From Actinomycetes bacterium (lineage in GTDB: Bacteria; Actinomycetota; Acidimicrobiia; Acidimicrobiales; RAAP-2), in the NCBI GenBank assembly GCA_021801615.1, contig JAJYXS010000169.1, positions 1-7,023 on the forward strand: a DNA stretch of 7,023 nt, given 5' to 3'. Below, in pieces: positions 1-6,926 of this stretch. A program made the position numbers and the translations under genes. Every line of letters begins with the position of its first letter. The stretch's first letter is position 1. The notes below the pieces were generated by a model. The model saw nothing but the letters and a program-made list of their open reading frames with translations. It was not told the origin of the DNA and did not search any database.

Positions 1-959
1 GTGACCTCCGCGTCGTCGAAGCTCACCGAGTGGACGACTCCGTCCTCGGTGCGAAATGTCGTCTGGCCCCGGACCTCGACGAACTGGATCGGCCTGCACG
101 AACCGTCCTCGATCGCCTGGTCATACCCATATCGGAAGTGCGGCCGCGCGCTGCCTCCCTCAGAGGGAACGAACACGATTGGTGAGCGGTCCGTGCGAAA
201 TGGCGTACCGGTCAATGCAAGAATGCCCCACGCTCCCTGAGCGAAGGCGGCCTGCGCCGAGGCGCCCCAGGCCGCGTCGGTGCCGGCATGGTGGACCTCG
301 TCAAAGATCACGAGCGTCCTATGTCCGGGATCAGTGGCATGCGCGAGGAACATCTCGGTCGAGCGGAACAGCGAGTGGTAGGTGACGATGGCTCCCAGCC
401 AGCCATCACCGATGGGATCGACCGGGCGCCACTCGCGTTGAGTGCGCAAGGGAAGCGTCGGGGCATCCATCGAGGTCGAAGACGCGGCACGCTGCCAGCC
501 GTCTGCGATGGCAAGAGTGGGGACGACGATGAGAACTCGCGATATGGCTTCCTTCGCCACAAGTGCGTACGCCACTTCGAGACCGAAGCGAGTCTTCCCT
601 GCGCCCGGACAGGCTTCAATGAGGACGGCCTCGCGACCTAGAAGCCCGAGCGCAGTGGGTATCGCCTCCGTCTGCCACTTGCGCATCGGCGCCCGGCTCG
701 GAGCAATCAGTTCGAGGTCGAAGTGCTCCGCAGCGATTTCCTGCGGATCGCTCCCCTTCCGGAGGTTGCAGGATCCGCAGAGCGCCTGGAGGTTCTGCAG
801 CGTAGTCGGTCCTCCGCGGATCCACGGCACGATGTGGTCACCGACGATGAGGTCGAATGGGATCCCCCGACCGCACAGATTGCAGACGCAGCCCTGACGC
901 TGCCAGGCCCGCCAGACCTCCTGGCGTGAGAACTTCCGGCGGGGGTCGAGCACTGACAC
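1..959 (-). CDS. HNH nuclease-SF2 DExH helicase fusion protein (partial, 3' end outside window)
   Basis: Reading the minus strand from GTG at 959 gives 319 codons without a stop, running off the left edge. Residues about 24-70 form an HNH/McrA-like nuclease: zinc-type pairs C26-x2-C29 and C61-x2-C64, catalytic D41-H42, then N56 and N65. Residues from about 90 form an SF2 helicase: a Q-like segment MRKWQTEAI (92-100), Walker A ACPGAGKT (116-123), motif Ia VVPT (145-148), motif II DEVHH (220-224) and motif III TGTPFR (250-255). The second RecA lobe lies outside the window. The protein should bind and unwind or translocate on DNA and cut it; the target is unknown. GTG 959 is the first ATG, GTG or TTG codon in frame for about 180 bases upstream, though no Shine-Dalgarno is visible; GTG 953 is an alternative. 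It follows the HTH gene by 40 bp, so co-transcription is likely. Third codon positions are less G/C-biased than in the plus-strand operon. A phage-defence or DNA-processing role is inference. Confidence 0.88.
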   Translation of the reverse strand, partial: MSVLDPRRKFSRQEVWRAWQRQGCVCNLCGRGIPFDLIVGDHIVPWIRGGPTTLQNLQALCGSCNLRKGSDPQEIAAEHFDLELIAPSRAPMRKWQTEAIPTALGLLGREAVLIEACPGAGKTRFGLEVAYALVAKEAISRVLIVVPTLAIADGWQRAASSTSMDAPTLPLRTQREWRPVDPIGDGWLGAIVTYHSLFRSTEMFLAHATDPGHRTLVIFDEVHHAGTDAAWGASAQAAFAQGAWGILALTGTPFRTDRSPIVFVPSEGGSARPHFRYGYDQAIEDGSCRPIQFVEVRGQTTFRTEDGVVHSVSFDDAEV

Positions 960-999
960 TGGATGAAGGGTAGCCAGGGGCTGTTTCAGGGACCGCCCA

Positions 1000-1338
1000 T
1001 CAACCGGGCGACTGTCTGCTCGTCGATATGGCTGCGTCGCGCGGGAACCGATCGGGTGGTTCGCGATACCGCCGGTAGAGCGTCTGCCACGGCATGCCGG
1101 TGAGAGGGGCGATCGCGCGCCACGTGTGCGGCTTCGGCCCTGCCGAGATGGCGGCCCACACGGCCTGGTGGAACGCCAGCTCCGCCTGACGCCGGGCGGC
1201 GGCCAGGGCCTCCAAGCGCTCAAGCACGTCACGGCTCGACTGAGCAGCCAGGCCCCAGCGGACCATAGCGTTGACCGCTTGGCCGGCTTCCTCGGCAAGC
1301 AGGGCCGTCTGTCGCTCCATCGCAAAGGCGCTGGTCAC
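1000..1338 (-). CDS. small helix-turn-helix protein, putative DNA-binding regulator
   Basis: This encodes about 112 residues from GTG 1338, or 106 from ATG 1320. The N-terminal two thirds are predicted helical, rich in Ala, Glu, Leu and Arg. The C-terminal part contains TWRAIAPLTGMPWQTLYRRY, which reads as a helix-turn-helix: a first helix, a Gly turn, then a recognition helix ending in the common LYRRY pattern. I do not recognise a named family. The gene precedes the HNH-helicase gene on the same strand and faces the divergent coupling-ATPase operon, so it could regulate either or both. Neither start has a good Shine-Dalgarno. GTG 1338 is preferred because a TAGACT -10-like hexamer ends seven bases before it, which would give a leaderless mRNA. 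An open frame continues to about 1797, but that upstream part is antisense to the coupling-ATPase gene and lacks protein-like features. Confidence 0.55.
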   Translation of the reverse strand: MTSAFAMERQTALLAEEAGQAVNAMVRWGLAAQSSRDVLERLEALAAARRQAELAFHQAVWAAISAGPKPHTWRAIAPLTGMPWQTLYRRYREPPDRFPRDAAISTSRQSPG

Positions 1339-1345
1339 GGGGACG

Positions 1346-1351
1346 AGTCTA
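1346..1351 (-). promoter_or_regulatory. candidate -10 hexamer for a leaderless transcript of the HTH gene
   Basis: On the minus strand the hexamer is TAGACT, which fits the actinobacterial TAnnnT pattern. Seven bases separate it from GTG 1338, so transcription could start at the start codon itself. No convincing -35 box is seen at the right distance. This is a pattern match only. Confidence 0.3.
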
Positions 1352-1399
1352 TCGGGCGTCGTTTCGAATCCGCGACAGAACTCTGAAATTCGGCCAAGA

Positions 1400-1418
1400 A
1401 CCCCTTGTTTAGAGGGGT
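1400..1418. promoter_or_regulatory. inverted repeat in the divergent intergenic region, candidate operator
   Basis: The arms ACCCCT (1400-1405) and AGGGGT (1413-1418) are perfect reverse complements around a 7-base A/T-rich spacer. The repeat lies between the minus-strand HTH gene and the plus-strand coupling-ATPase gene, where a regulator controlling both directions would bind. It could also be a weak RNA hairpin; no T tract follows, so it is not a terminator. I could not identify a convincing plus-strand promoter in 1339-1482. Confidence 0.35.
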
Positions 1419-1465
1419 GGAAGGCGCCGGAGCGACCCCGACGCCGCAGAACCGTCCCGCGACCC

Positions 1466-1472
1466 AGAGGAG
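1466..1472 (+). promoter_or_regulatory. ribosome binding site of the coupling ATPase gene
   Basis: AGAGGAG ends 10 bases before GTG 1483. It decides the start: the frame is open from TTG 1405, but that codon has no Shine-Dalgarno and lies in the inverted repeat. Confidence 0.6.
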
Positions 1473-1482
1473 TCTCCCCACG

Positions 1483-4027
1483 GTGAACCCACCCACGACC
1501 GCCAGCGCTACCGCCACGCCGACCCCGTCCATCCCGCGTGGGCCACTGGCCCGATTCCTGGAACACCCAAACGCCACCCTGCACGACCTGGCCCACTGGC
1601 TCGCGCACGTCGCCATCTCGTTCGCTGAGCACTACCTCCCCATGCTGTTCGGGCTGGTGGTGCTCGCGCTGGTCGCGAAAGCAGCGTTCGTCCGCTGGCA
1701 CTCGCGACGCGGGGCTGCCTCTGCCAGTCACCTGGAGATCCTTCCGCCGCCGACGGTGGACCCGCACGGAGCCGAGGTCTTCTGGGCGAACGTCCATGCT
1801 CTCCTCCAGCCGAGATGGCTCACCAGGCTGCGCGGCAGGCCGCAGCTCGTCTTCGAGGTCCGATCAACCGGGCAGCGGGTCCACTTCGACCTGTGGGCAC
1901 CCATCCCGACCACGGCGCACATCGGCAGAGCCGCGGCGGCCGCGTGGCCGGGCGCCACGGTGCTCCCGTCCGAGTCCGGTGCGCCGCTCGTCGGTGCCCG
2001 TCTCTGCGCGGGCCGGCAGCTCCGGCTCGCCCGCTCGTCGTGGCTTCCGATCGCGACGGATCACGTCCTCGACCCGCTGCGCACCGTCCTAGCTGCAGCG
2101 ACCGAGCTTTCGCAGGACGAGTCTGCCGTCATCCAGGTCGTCGCGCGCCCGGCGAGCCGACGATGCCTCGGCAAGGCGCAGCGCGGGCTGCTCAACATGC
2201 AGGGCATCCCGACCCCGTCGCCGCTCCTGCGCGTGGTCGGACCCTTGATCCACGGGCTGCTCGACCTGGTCACCCCGGGGCCGGCGACGCCAGCCCAACC
2301 TCGTCAACGACCCACCCCCGTTCACCGACCGGAGCTGCCCGCTGCCCGGGAGAAGCTCGGACGCCCATGCTTCGAAGCATCGGTCCGCGTCGCCGTGTCG
2401 TCGTCTCACACTGACCGATGGACGGCGCGGAGACTCCGCAGCCAAACGCGGGCCGTCTGCGCCTCGTTCGGCTCATATGCGGCAGAGAACCACTTCGTTC
2501 CGCGGCGCCTTCCGCGACCGGCAGCAACCGTCTGTTCCAGGCGAACGAGCCGGTGCGACCTGTACTCGGTGCCCGAGCTTGCTGCACTCGCGCACCTGCC
2601 GCTCGACCGAGACGTGCCTGGGCTCGCCCGCGCCGGCGCCAAGCGCGTCTCGCCTCCGCCGGAAGTCGGCCGCGAGGGGAGGATCCTCGGCGACGCCGAC
2701 GCCGGGCCTGGACGTCCGATTGCACTGGCTCCTCGTGATGCCGCCTACCACATGCACGTGATGGGGGCGACCGGCTCGGGAAAGTCGACGCTGCTCCTCA
2801 ACATGGTGCTCGACGACGTGGGCGCGGGACGCGGCACCGTGGTCGTCGACCCAAAAGGCGCGCTGGTTGAGGACATCCTCGACCGGCTGCCCGACGGGGC
2901 TGAGGAGCGCACGGTCGTCATCGACGCCGAGGACCCTGAGCCGCCGGCGCTCAACGTGCTTGGCGGCAGTGACGTCCACCTGACGGTCGACCAGGTGGTC
3001 GGGGTGATGCACCGTCTCTTCGAGTCGGCATGGGGGCCGCGCACCGACGACGTCCTGCGGGCCGCCTGCCTGACCCTGCGCCTCCACGCAGGGGGCCAAC
3101 CTCGCCCAGATCCCCAAGCTCCTCACCGACCCGCTCTACCGGGCACCGCTGGCCGCCAGTATCCAGGACCCAGTGCTGCGGAGCTTCTGGCGGTGGTACG
3201 ACTCACTGTCCGACAGTGCCCGCTCCGCGGTGATCGGGCCGGTCACCAACAAGTTGCGCGCCTTCCTGCTGCGCCCGTTTGTGCGGGCCGTGGTCGGCAC
3301 CGGGACTTCGAGCTTCTCGCTCGACGAGATTCTCGACGGCGGGGTCCTCCTGTGCCGTCTGCCCAAGGGCGTGCTCGGCGACGAAACGGTCCGGCTCCTG
3401 GGTTCGCTCCTCGTCGCCCAGGTATGGCAAGCCGCCACCACCCGGGCCCGCGGCGGCAGGTGGGGCCGGCCCTGCGGCCTGTACCTCGACGAGGCGCACA
3501 ATTTCCTCGCCATGCCCGGGAGCCTGGAGGACGTGCTCGCCGAGGCTCGCGCCTACGGCCTCGGCCTGGTCCTCGCCCACCAACACCTCGAACAGCTTCC
3601 CGCCGACCTGGCCGAAGCGGTGTCGGCCAATGCCCGGACGAAGGTGTTCTTCCGGTGCTCGACGAAGGATGCTCACCGCCTGCAGCACGACGTCGCCCCG
3701 GACCTCTCCGAGCACGACCTGTCGCACCTCGGGCTGTTCCAGGCTGCCGGCCGCCTGGTCGTGAAGGGCGAGGAGAGCGCGGCTTTCACCTTCCGGACCC
3801 GCCCGCCTGGCGAGGTCGTGTCCGGGCGAGCCGAGCTCGTGCGCACGTGGTCGCGCGATCGCTTTGGGCTCAGCGAGCAGGAGCGTCGTTCCCGGGAGCT
3901 GAAGGTCGAGGGCCAGTGGGGCGGACGGTCGCAGGCAGGTTCCCCGGACGATGCCTTGGACGGTTTCAAGTTGCCGGGCCTTGCGGGTCGTGATGACGCC
4001 GGCGACGCCGGAGGTGATGCCGCCTGA
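1483..4027 (+). CDS. conjugative coupling ATPase (TraD/VirD4-like, type IV secretion DNA-binding domain), frameshifted as sequenced
   Basis: This should be the membrane-anchored ATPase that pumps DNA during conjugation. From GTG 1483 it has a Thr/Pro-rich start, one hydrophobic segment (about residues 51-70), and a long N-terminal region ending with SVPELAALAHLPLD and GLARAGAK, typical of actinobacterial coupling proteins. Walker A GATGSGKST is at 428-436, followed by VVVDPKGALVEDIL. At a run of five G (3091-3095) the frame is lost after LRLHAG. The expected continuation, ANLAQIPKLLTDPLYRAPL, is in the next frame (from 3095) and runs to TGA 4025-4027. It includes Walker B LYLDEAHNF (about 666-674) and LAHQHLEQLP. 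Removing one G gives about 847 residues. As sequenced, the first frame continues to 3993 as an Arg/Pro-rich tail without Walker B, so that product should be inactive. The gene opens a tight plus-strand operon; the next start is eight bases after its stop. The family assignment is firm; whether the lesion is real is not. Confidence 0.88.
3091..3095 (+). other. +1 frameshift site in a G run (coupling ATPase)
   Basis: Protein-like sequence switches from the frame of 1483 to the frame of 3095 exactly at GGGGG. Deleting one G restores LHAG-ANLAQIPKLLTDP. Neither a rare codon nor a slippery heptamer with a downstream structure is evident, so an inserted base or a homopolymer sequencing error is more likely than programmed frameshifting. 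Confidence 0.8.
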
Positions 4028-4035
4028 CCCGGACG

Positions 4036-4920
4036 ATGCCTCCTCCGACTTCGCATACATCTTCTTCATTTCTTCCTTCTTCTTCCGGCGGTGGCCGGCC
4101 TCGGCTGCGTCTCTCCGACGACCTCGTGACCTCGACCGCCCGGCACCTCACCGACCGCGACCGCTACATCTGCTCGCTGCTCTCCGAGCATCGGGTGCTC
4201 ACGACGGACCAGATCGCGGCCGTCGCGTTCGACAGCCCCATCTCGGCCCGGCACCGCCTGTCGATGCTGTACCGCCTCCGGGTGCTCGACCGTTTCCGGC
4301 CCTTCCGGAGGGTGGGCACCGCGCCCAACCACTGGGTGCTCGACGCGGTGGGTGCGATGGTCGTCGCGGCCGAGCGGGGCGTCGAAGTCGAGGAGCTGCA
4401 CTGGCGGCGCGACCGCGCCCTCGGTCTGGCGGACAGCACCCAGCTCGCTCATCGGGTCGGGGTGAACGGGTTCTTCTGTTCCCTCCTCGGCGCGGCGAGA
4501 CGAGCGGACGATGCCGAGCTGCGGCTCTGGTGGCCGGAGCGGCGGTGCCGGGCCACCTGGGGCGAGGTGGTGCGGCCGGATGGTTATGGCGTGTGGGCCG
4601 ACGCCGGCAGGGAGGTCGCGTTCTTCCTGGAGTACGACCGCGGCACCGAGACCCACGAGCGGCTGGCGGCCAAGCTCGACGGCTACGCCACCATGGCAAC
4701 CGCCTCCAAGGACCCCTTCTGGGTGCTGTTCTGGTTCCCTGGTCCCAAGCGTGAGGCCGCCGCACGCAAGGCGCTCGGCAGCGCCCCCGTGCCGGTCGCC
4801 ACTGGCCGCCATGGAGAGGCGCCGGCCGGTGGGGTCTGGCTGCCGGTCGGGTCGACGGAGAGCCGGCGCCATCGGCTCGCCGAGCTCGCTGCCGTCGTGC
4901 CGCCTGGGGTGGAAGGGTGA
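4036..4920 (+). CDS. replication-relaxation family protein
   Basis: This 294-residue protein matches the replication-relaxation family (Pfam Replic_Relax) found beside coupling ATPases in actinobacterial mobile elements. Residues about 38-90 read as a winged helix: LTDRDRYICSLLSEHRVLTT, QIAAVAF, then LSMLYRLRVLDRFRP. The C-terminal half has the family hallmarks FFLEYDRGTET (E199, D201, E205) and KLDGYATM (from K213), followed by the strand FWVLFWFPG. The acidic residues and lysine resemble a nuclease-like core, but that is inference. Its likely role is recognising element DNA for replication or transfer, perhaps in place of a classical relaxase, none of which is seen here. ATG 4036 lies eight bases after the coupling-ATPase stop and may be translated by coupling; its Shine-Dalgarno is poor. 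Residues 5-20 are Ser/Pro/Gly-rich and come from a pyrimidine tract, so a later start such as GTG 4126 is possible. The stop overlaps the next GTG (GTGA). Confidence 0.85.
   Translation: MPPPTSHTSSSFLPSSSGGGRPRLRLSDDLVTSTARHLTDRDRYICSLLSEHRVLTTDQIAAVAFDSPISARHRLSMLYRLRVLDRFRPFRRVGTAPNHWVLDAVGAMVVAAERGVEVEELHWRRDRALGLADSTQLAHRVGVNGFFCSLLGAARRADDAELRLWWPERRCRATWGEVVRPDGYGVWADAGREVAFFLEYDRGTETHERLAAKLDGYATMATASKDPFWVLFWFPGPKREAAARKALGSAPVPVATGRHGEAPAGGVWLPVGSTESRRHRLAELAAVVPPGVEG
4063..4088 (+). other. polypyrimidine tract at the start of the replication-relaxation gene
   Basis: Twenty-six bases are all C or T except for one A, in a window otherwise dominated by mixed G/C. If translation starts at ATG 4036 this encodes a Ser-rich leader. 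If it starts at GTG 4126 this is non-coding sequence between two transfer genes. Function unknown. Confidence 0.45.
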
Positions 4921-5270
4921 GCGGCCACCACCGCAGTCGCCGACAGGTTGGCCCCACAGGTGCGAAAGGGACCGTCGGCCACAGTCGGCCGACCAGGGCA
5001 GAACACCGGCCCTCGGGCGCCCACAGCTGGCCGTCGTTGCCGACGGGCACCGTCCGGCCGCCCGGCGAGGTCGTCGCCGACCCCAGGGTCACGGTCGTGG
5101 TGCCGAACGAGCCACCGCAGCTCACCCCCGCCGCCGCCAGGGCCCTTCTGCGGATCCTCCTCGGGGCGGGCGCCCAGGAACCGGGTCCTTCCGGTGAGGC
5201 GCAGCGTGGAGGTAGAACCTCAAGGACCCCGGCCTTCGGTCCGGGGGAGGAAGCCAGGAGAGCATCGTGA
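4917..5270 (+). CDS. small conserved-context hypothetical protein between replication-relaxation protein and recombinase
   Basis: The frame gives 117 residues from GTG 4917. Its start overlaps the upstream stop as GTGA (4917-4920), and its stop overlaps the recombinase start as GTGA (5267-5270). GGTGGAAGG just before the start can serve as ribosome binding site. Both junctions favour a translated, coupled gene. Residues 1-50 are low-complexity (Arg, Pro, Gly, Ser) and not convincing. Residues 55-84 look like real protein: DPRVTVVVPNEPPQLTPAAA, then RALLRILLGA, a beta strand, a Pro turn and an amphipathic helix. I recall similar short proteins before serine recombinases in actinobacterial elements, but cannot name a function. 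It may instead start later, for example at GTG 5097 or 5100. It could be a recombination accessory factor; that is a guess from position only. Confidence 0.6.
   Translation: MSGHHRSRRQVGPTGAKGTVGHSRPTRAEHRPSGAHSWPSLPTGTVRPPGEVVADPRVTVVVPNEPPQLTPAAARALLRILLGAGAQEPGPSGEAQRGGRTSRTPAFGPGEEARRAS
5227..5246 (+). promoter_or_regulatory. C(UUCG)G tetraloop hairpin just upstream of the recombinase start
   Basis: CCCCGG (5227-5232) pairs with CCGGGG (5241-5246). Inside are one C-U mismatch and a C-G pair closing a TTCG loop (5235-5238). A smaller stem, GAGGT/ACCTC, lies just upstream (5209-5221). No T tract follows, so it is not a standard terminator. It ends nine bases before the recombinase Shine-Dalgarno and could modulate coupling or translation. 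Confidence 0.5.
5256..5260 (+). promoter_or_regulatory. ribosome binding site of the recombinase gene
   Basis: AGGAG ends six bases before GTG 5267, ideal spacing. It supports GTG 5267 as the start, which agrees with the MKRFAFYGRVST N-terminus expected for a serine recombinase. Confidence 0.75.
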
Positions 5271-6926
5271 AGCGGTTCGCCTTCTACGGGCGGGTGTCGA
5301 CCGAGGACCAGCAGGATCCCGAGTCCTCCAAAGCCTGGCAGCTCTCGCGCTCGCGCACCCTCATCGAGCCGGCCGGCGGTGTCGTCGTCGCCGAGTACTT
5401 CGACATCGGCCGGTCGCGCTCGCTGCCGTGGAAGCGTCGGTCCGAAGCGGCCGCCCTCCTCGACGCTCTCGCCCGGCCGGACCGCGGCTTCGAGGCGGTC
5501 GTCATCGGGGAGCCGGCCCGCGCCTTCTACGGCAACCAGTTCGGGCTCACCTTCCCGGTCTTCGCCCACTACGGCGTCGAGCTGTGGGTGCCGGAGGTGG
5601 GCGGCGCCGTCGACCCGGGCTCCGACGCCCACGACCTCGTCATGTCGCTCTACGGCGGCATGTCCAAGGGCGAGCGCAACCGGATCAAGATCCGTGTCCG
5701 CTCGGCCATGGCCGCCCAGGCCCGGAGCGAAGGCCGCTTCCTCGGCGGGCGCCCGCCCTACGGCTACCGCCTCGCGGATGCTGGGCCGCACCCCAACCCA
5801 GGCAAGGCTTCCCACGGCCAGCGGCTGCATCGGCTCGAACCGGACCCGGCGACGGCGCCCGTCGTGAAGAGGATCTTCGAGGAGTACGTCTCGGGACGCG
5901 GCCTCTACGCCATCGCCGAGCAGCTGACCCGCGAGGGCATCCCGAGCCCCTCCGCGCACGACCCCGAGCGGAACCGGCACCGGCACGGCAAGGCGTGGTC
6001 GAAGATGGCCGTGCGTGCCATCCTCGCCGACCCTCGCTACACGGGCCGGCAGGTCTGGAACCGCCAGCGACGCGACGAGGTGCTCGTCGACGTGGACGAC
6101 GTGGCTCTCGGTCACGAGACGAAGATGCGCTGGAACGACGAGGGCGAGTGGATCTACTCCGACGCGCTCACCCACGAGCCGCTCGTGACGAACGAGCTGT
6201 TCGGCCGGGGCGCGCACGATCGCCGCGGCGGGACGCGGCCGGCATGTGGTGCGCAAGCGTCGCCCTTCGCCACGACCCTTCGCGCTGCGCGGCCTCATCA
6301 GCTGCGCCATCTGCGGGCGGCTGATGCAGGGCAGCTACAACCACGGCCTCGCCCACTACCGATGCCGCTACCCGAGTGAGTACGCCGTCGTCAACGAGGT
6401 CGACCACCCCCGCAACGTGTACCTCCGCGAGGACGCGGTCGTCGGCCCGCTCGACGGCTGGCTGGCACAGGTGTTCGACCCAGCCAACATCGACGAGACG
6501 CTCGAATCGCTCCACGCGGCGACCGAGTCGAATGACGATGCGGATGTGGTCAAGGCCGGCGCGGCACGCAAGCGCCTGGCGGACTGCGACAAGCGCCTCA
6601 CCAGGTACCGCGCCGCTCTCGACTCCGGTGCCGACCCGGCAGTAGTCACCACCTGGATCGCCGAGGTCCAAGCCGAGCGACTCGCGGCGGAGGTCGAGCT
6701 GGACCGGGCCACCGGGCACAACCACGGCCGCCTGTCGCGCGACCAGCTCGCTGCGCTCGTGAACGGCCTCGGCAATCTGCTCGACGTGCTCGCGAAGGCC
6801 GCCCCGGAAGACAAGGCTGAGGTGTACAGGCAGCTCGGGCTACGGCTCACGTACGACCCAGCGCGACGCGTCGTGATAGCAGAGTCGGACCCGTGGGCGA
6901 AAGTCAGTGTCGGAGGGGGGACTTGA
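5267..6926 (+). CDS. large serine recombinase (integrase/excisionase of the element), frameshifted as sequenced
   Basis: This should catalyse site-specific integration and excision through a phosphoserine link. The resolvase domain is at residues 1 to about 150, with YGRVSTEDQ (catalytic S11, R9), GEPARAFYGNQ (R85) and GGMSKGERNRIK. The recombinase domain starts at GGRPPYGY (160-167) and includes AVRAILADPRYTGRQVWNRQ. The first frame loses homology after ELFGR and stops at 6379 (370 residues). The next frame continues with TIAAAGRGRHVVRKRR, then a zinc ribbon (C346-x2-C349, C366, H380) and a likely coiled coil (about 425-485). Removing one G from 6207-6210 gives about 552 residues, a normal length. 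As sequenced, the product lacks the zinc ribbon and coiled coil that such enzymes need for site choice and synapsis. The start has a good AGGAG and overlaps the upstream stop. The final codons and TGA lie inside the opposing tRNA-Leu gene. Confidence 0.9.
6207..6210 (+). other. +1 frameshift site in a G run (serine recombinase)
   Basis: The expected LFGR-ARTIAAAGRGRHVV is obtained only by dropping one G from GGGG. Upstream sequence is convincing in the 5267 frame, and downstream sequence in the frame that holds the zinc ribbon. This is the same kind of lesion as at 3091-3095. Confidence 0.8.
6908..6926. other. likely attachment site (attL or attR): recombinase 3' end overlapping tRNA-Leu 3' end
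   Basis: The last six recombinase codons, including the stop, are the reverse complement of the tRNA acceptor 3' strand and T-arm. A recombinase gene that ends inside a tRNA 3' end is the usual sign of an element integrated there. The exact core cannot be set because the second copy, at the far end of the element, is outside the window; I saw no other copy within it. Confidence 0.5.

Noticed and set aside
1360..1377. tRNA-like T-loop string TTCGAATCC in the intergenic region
   Set aside because: No acceptor, D or anticodon arms can be formed around it.
1405..1482. Upstream TTG start for the coupling ATPase
   Set aside because: No Shine-Dalgarno, it lies within the inverted repeat, and GTG 1483 has AGGAG at good spacing.
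1339..1797. N-terminal extension of the minus-strand HTH frame up to 1797
   Set aside because: It is antisense to the coupling-ATPase N-terminus and its Gly/Arg-rich translation does not look like protein; the convincing part starts near 1338.
3096..3993. Continuation of the coupling-ATPase first frame after the G run
   Set aside because: It is Arg/Pro-rich with no family motifs, while Walker B and the rest of the protein are in the neighbouring frame.
3091..6210. Programmed +1 frameshifting in both genes
   Set aside because: No known slippery context or stimulatory structure is evident, and these families are normally encoded in one frame.
4199..6310. Very long minus-strand open frame opposite the replication-relaxation and recombinase genes
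   Set aside because: Its translation is Arg/Pro/Gly-rich without recognisable motifs, and it is antisense to well-supported genes; long antisense frames are expected at this G+C content.
4948..6324. Long plus-strand frame overlapping the linker and recombinase genes
   Set aside because: Arg/Pro/Ala-rich shadow of the recombinase; no motifs.
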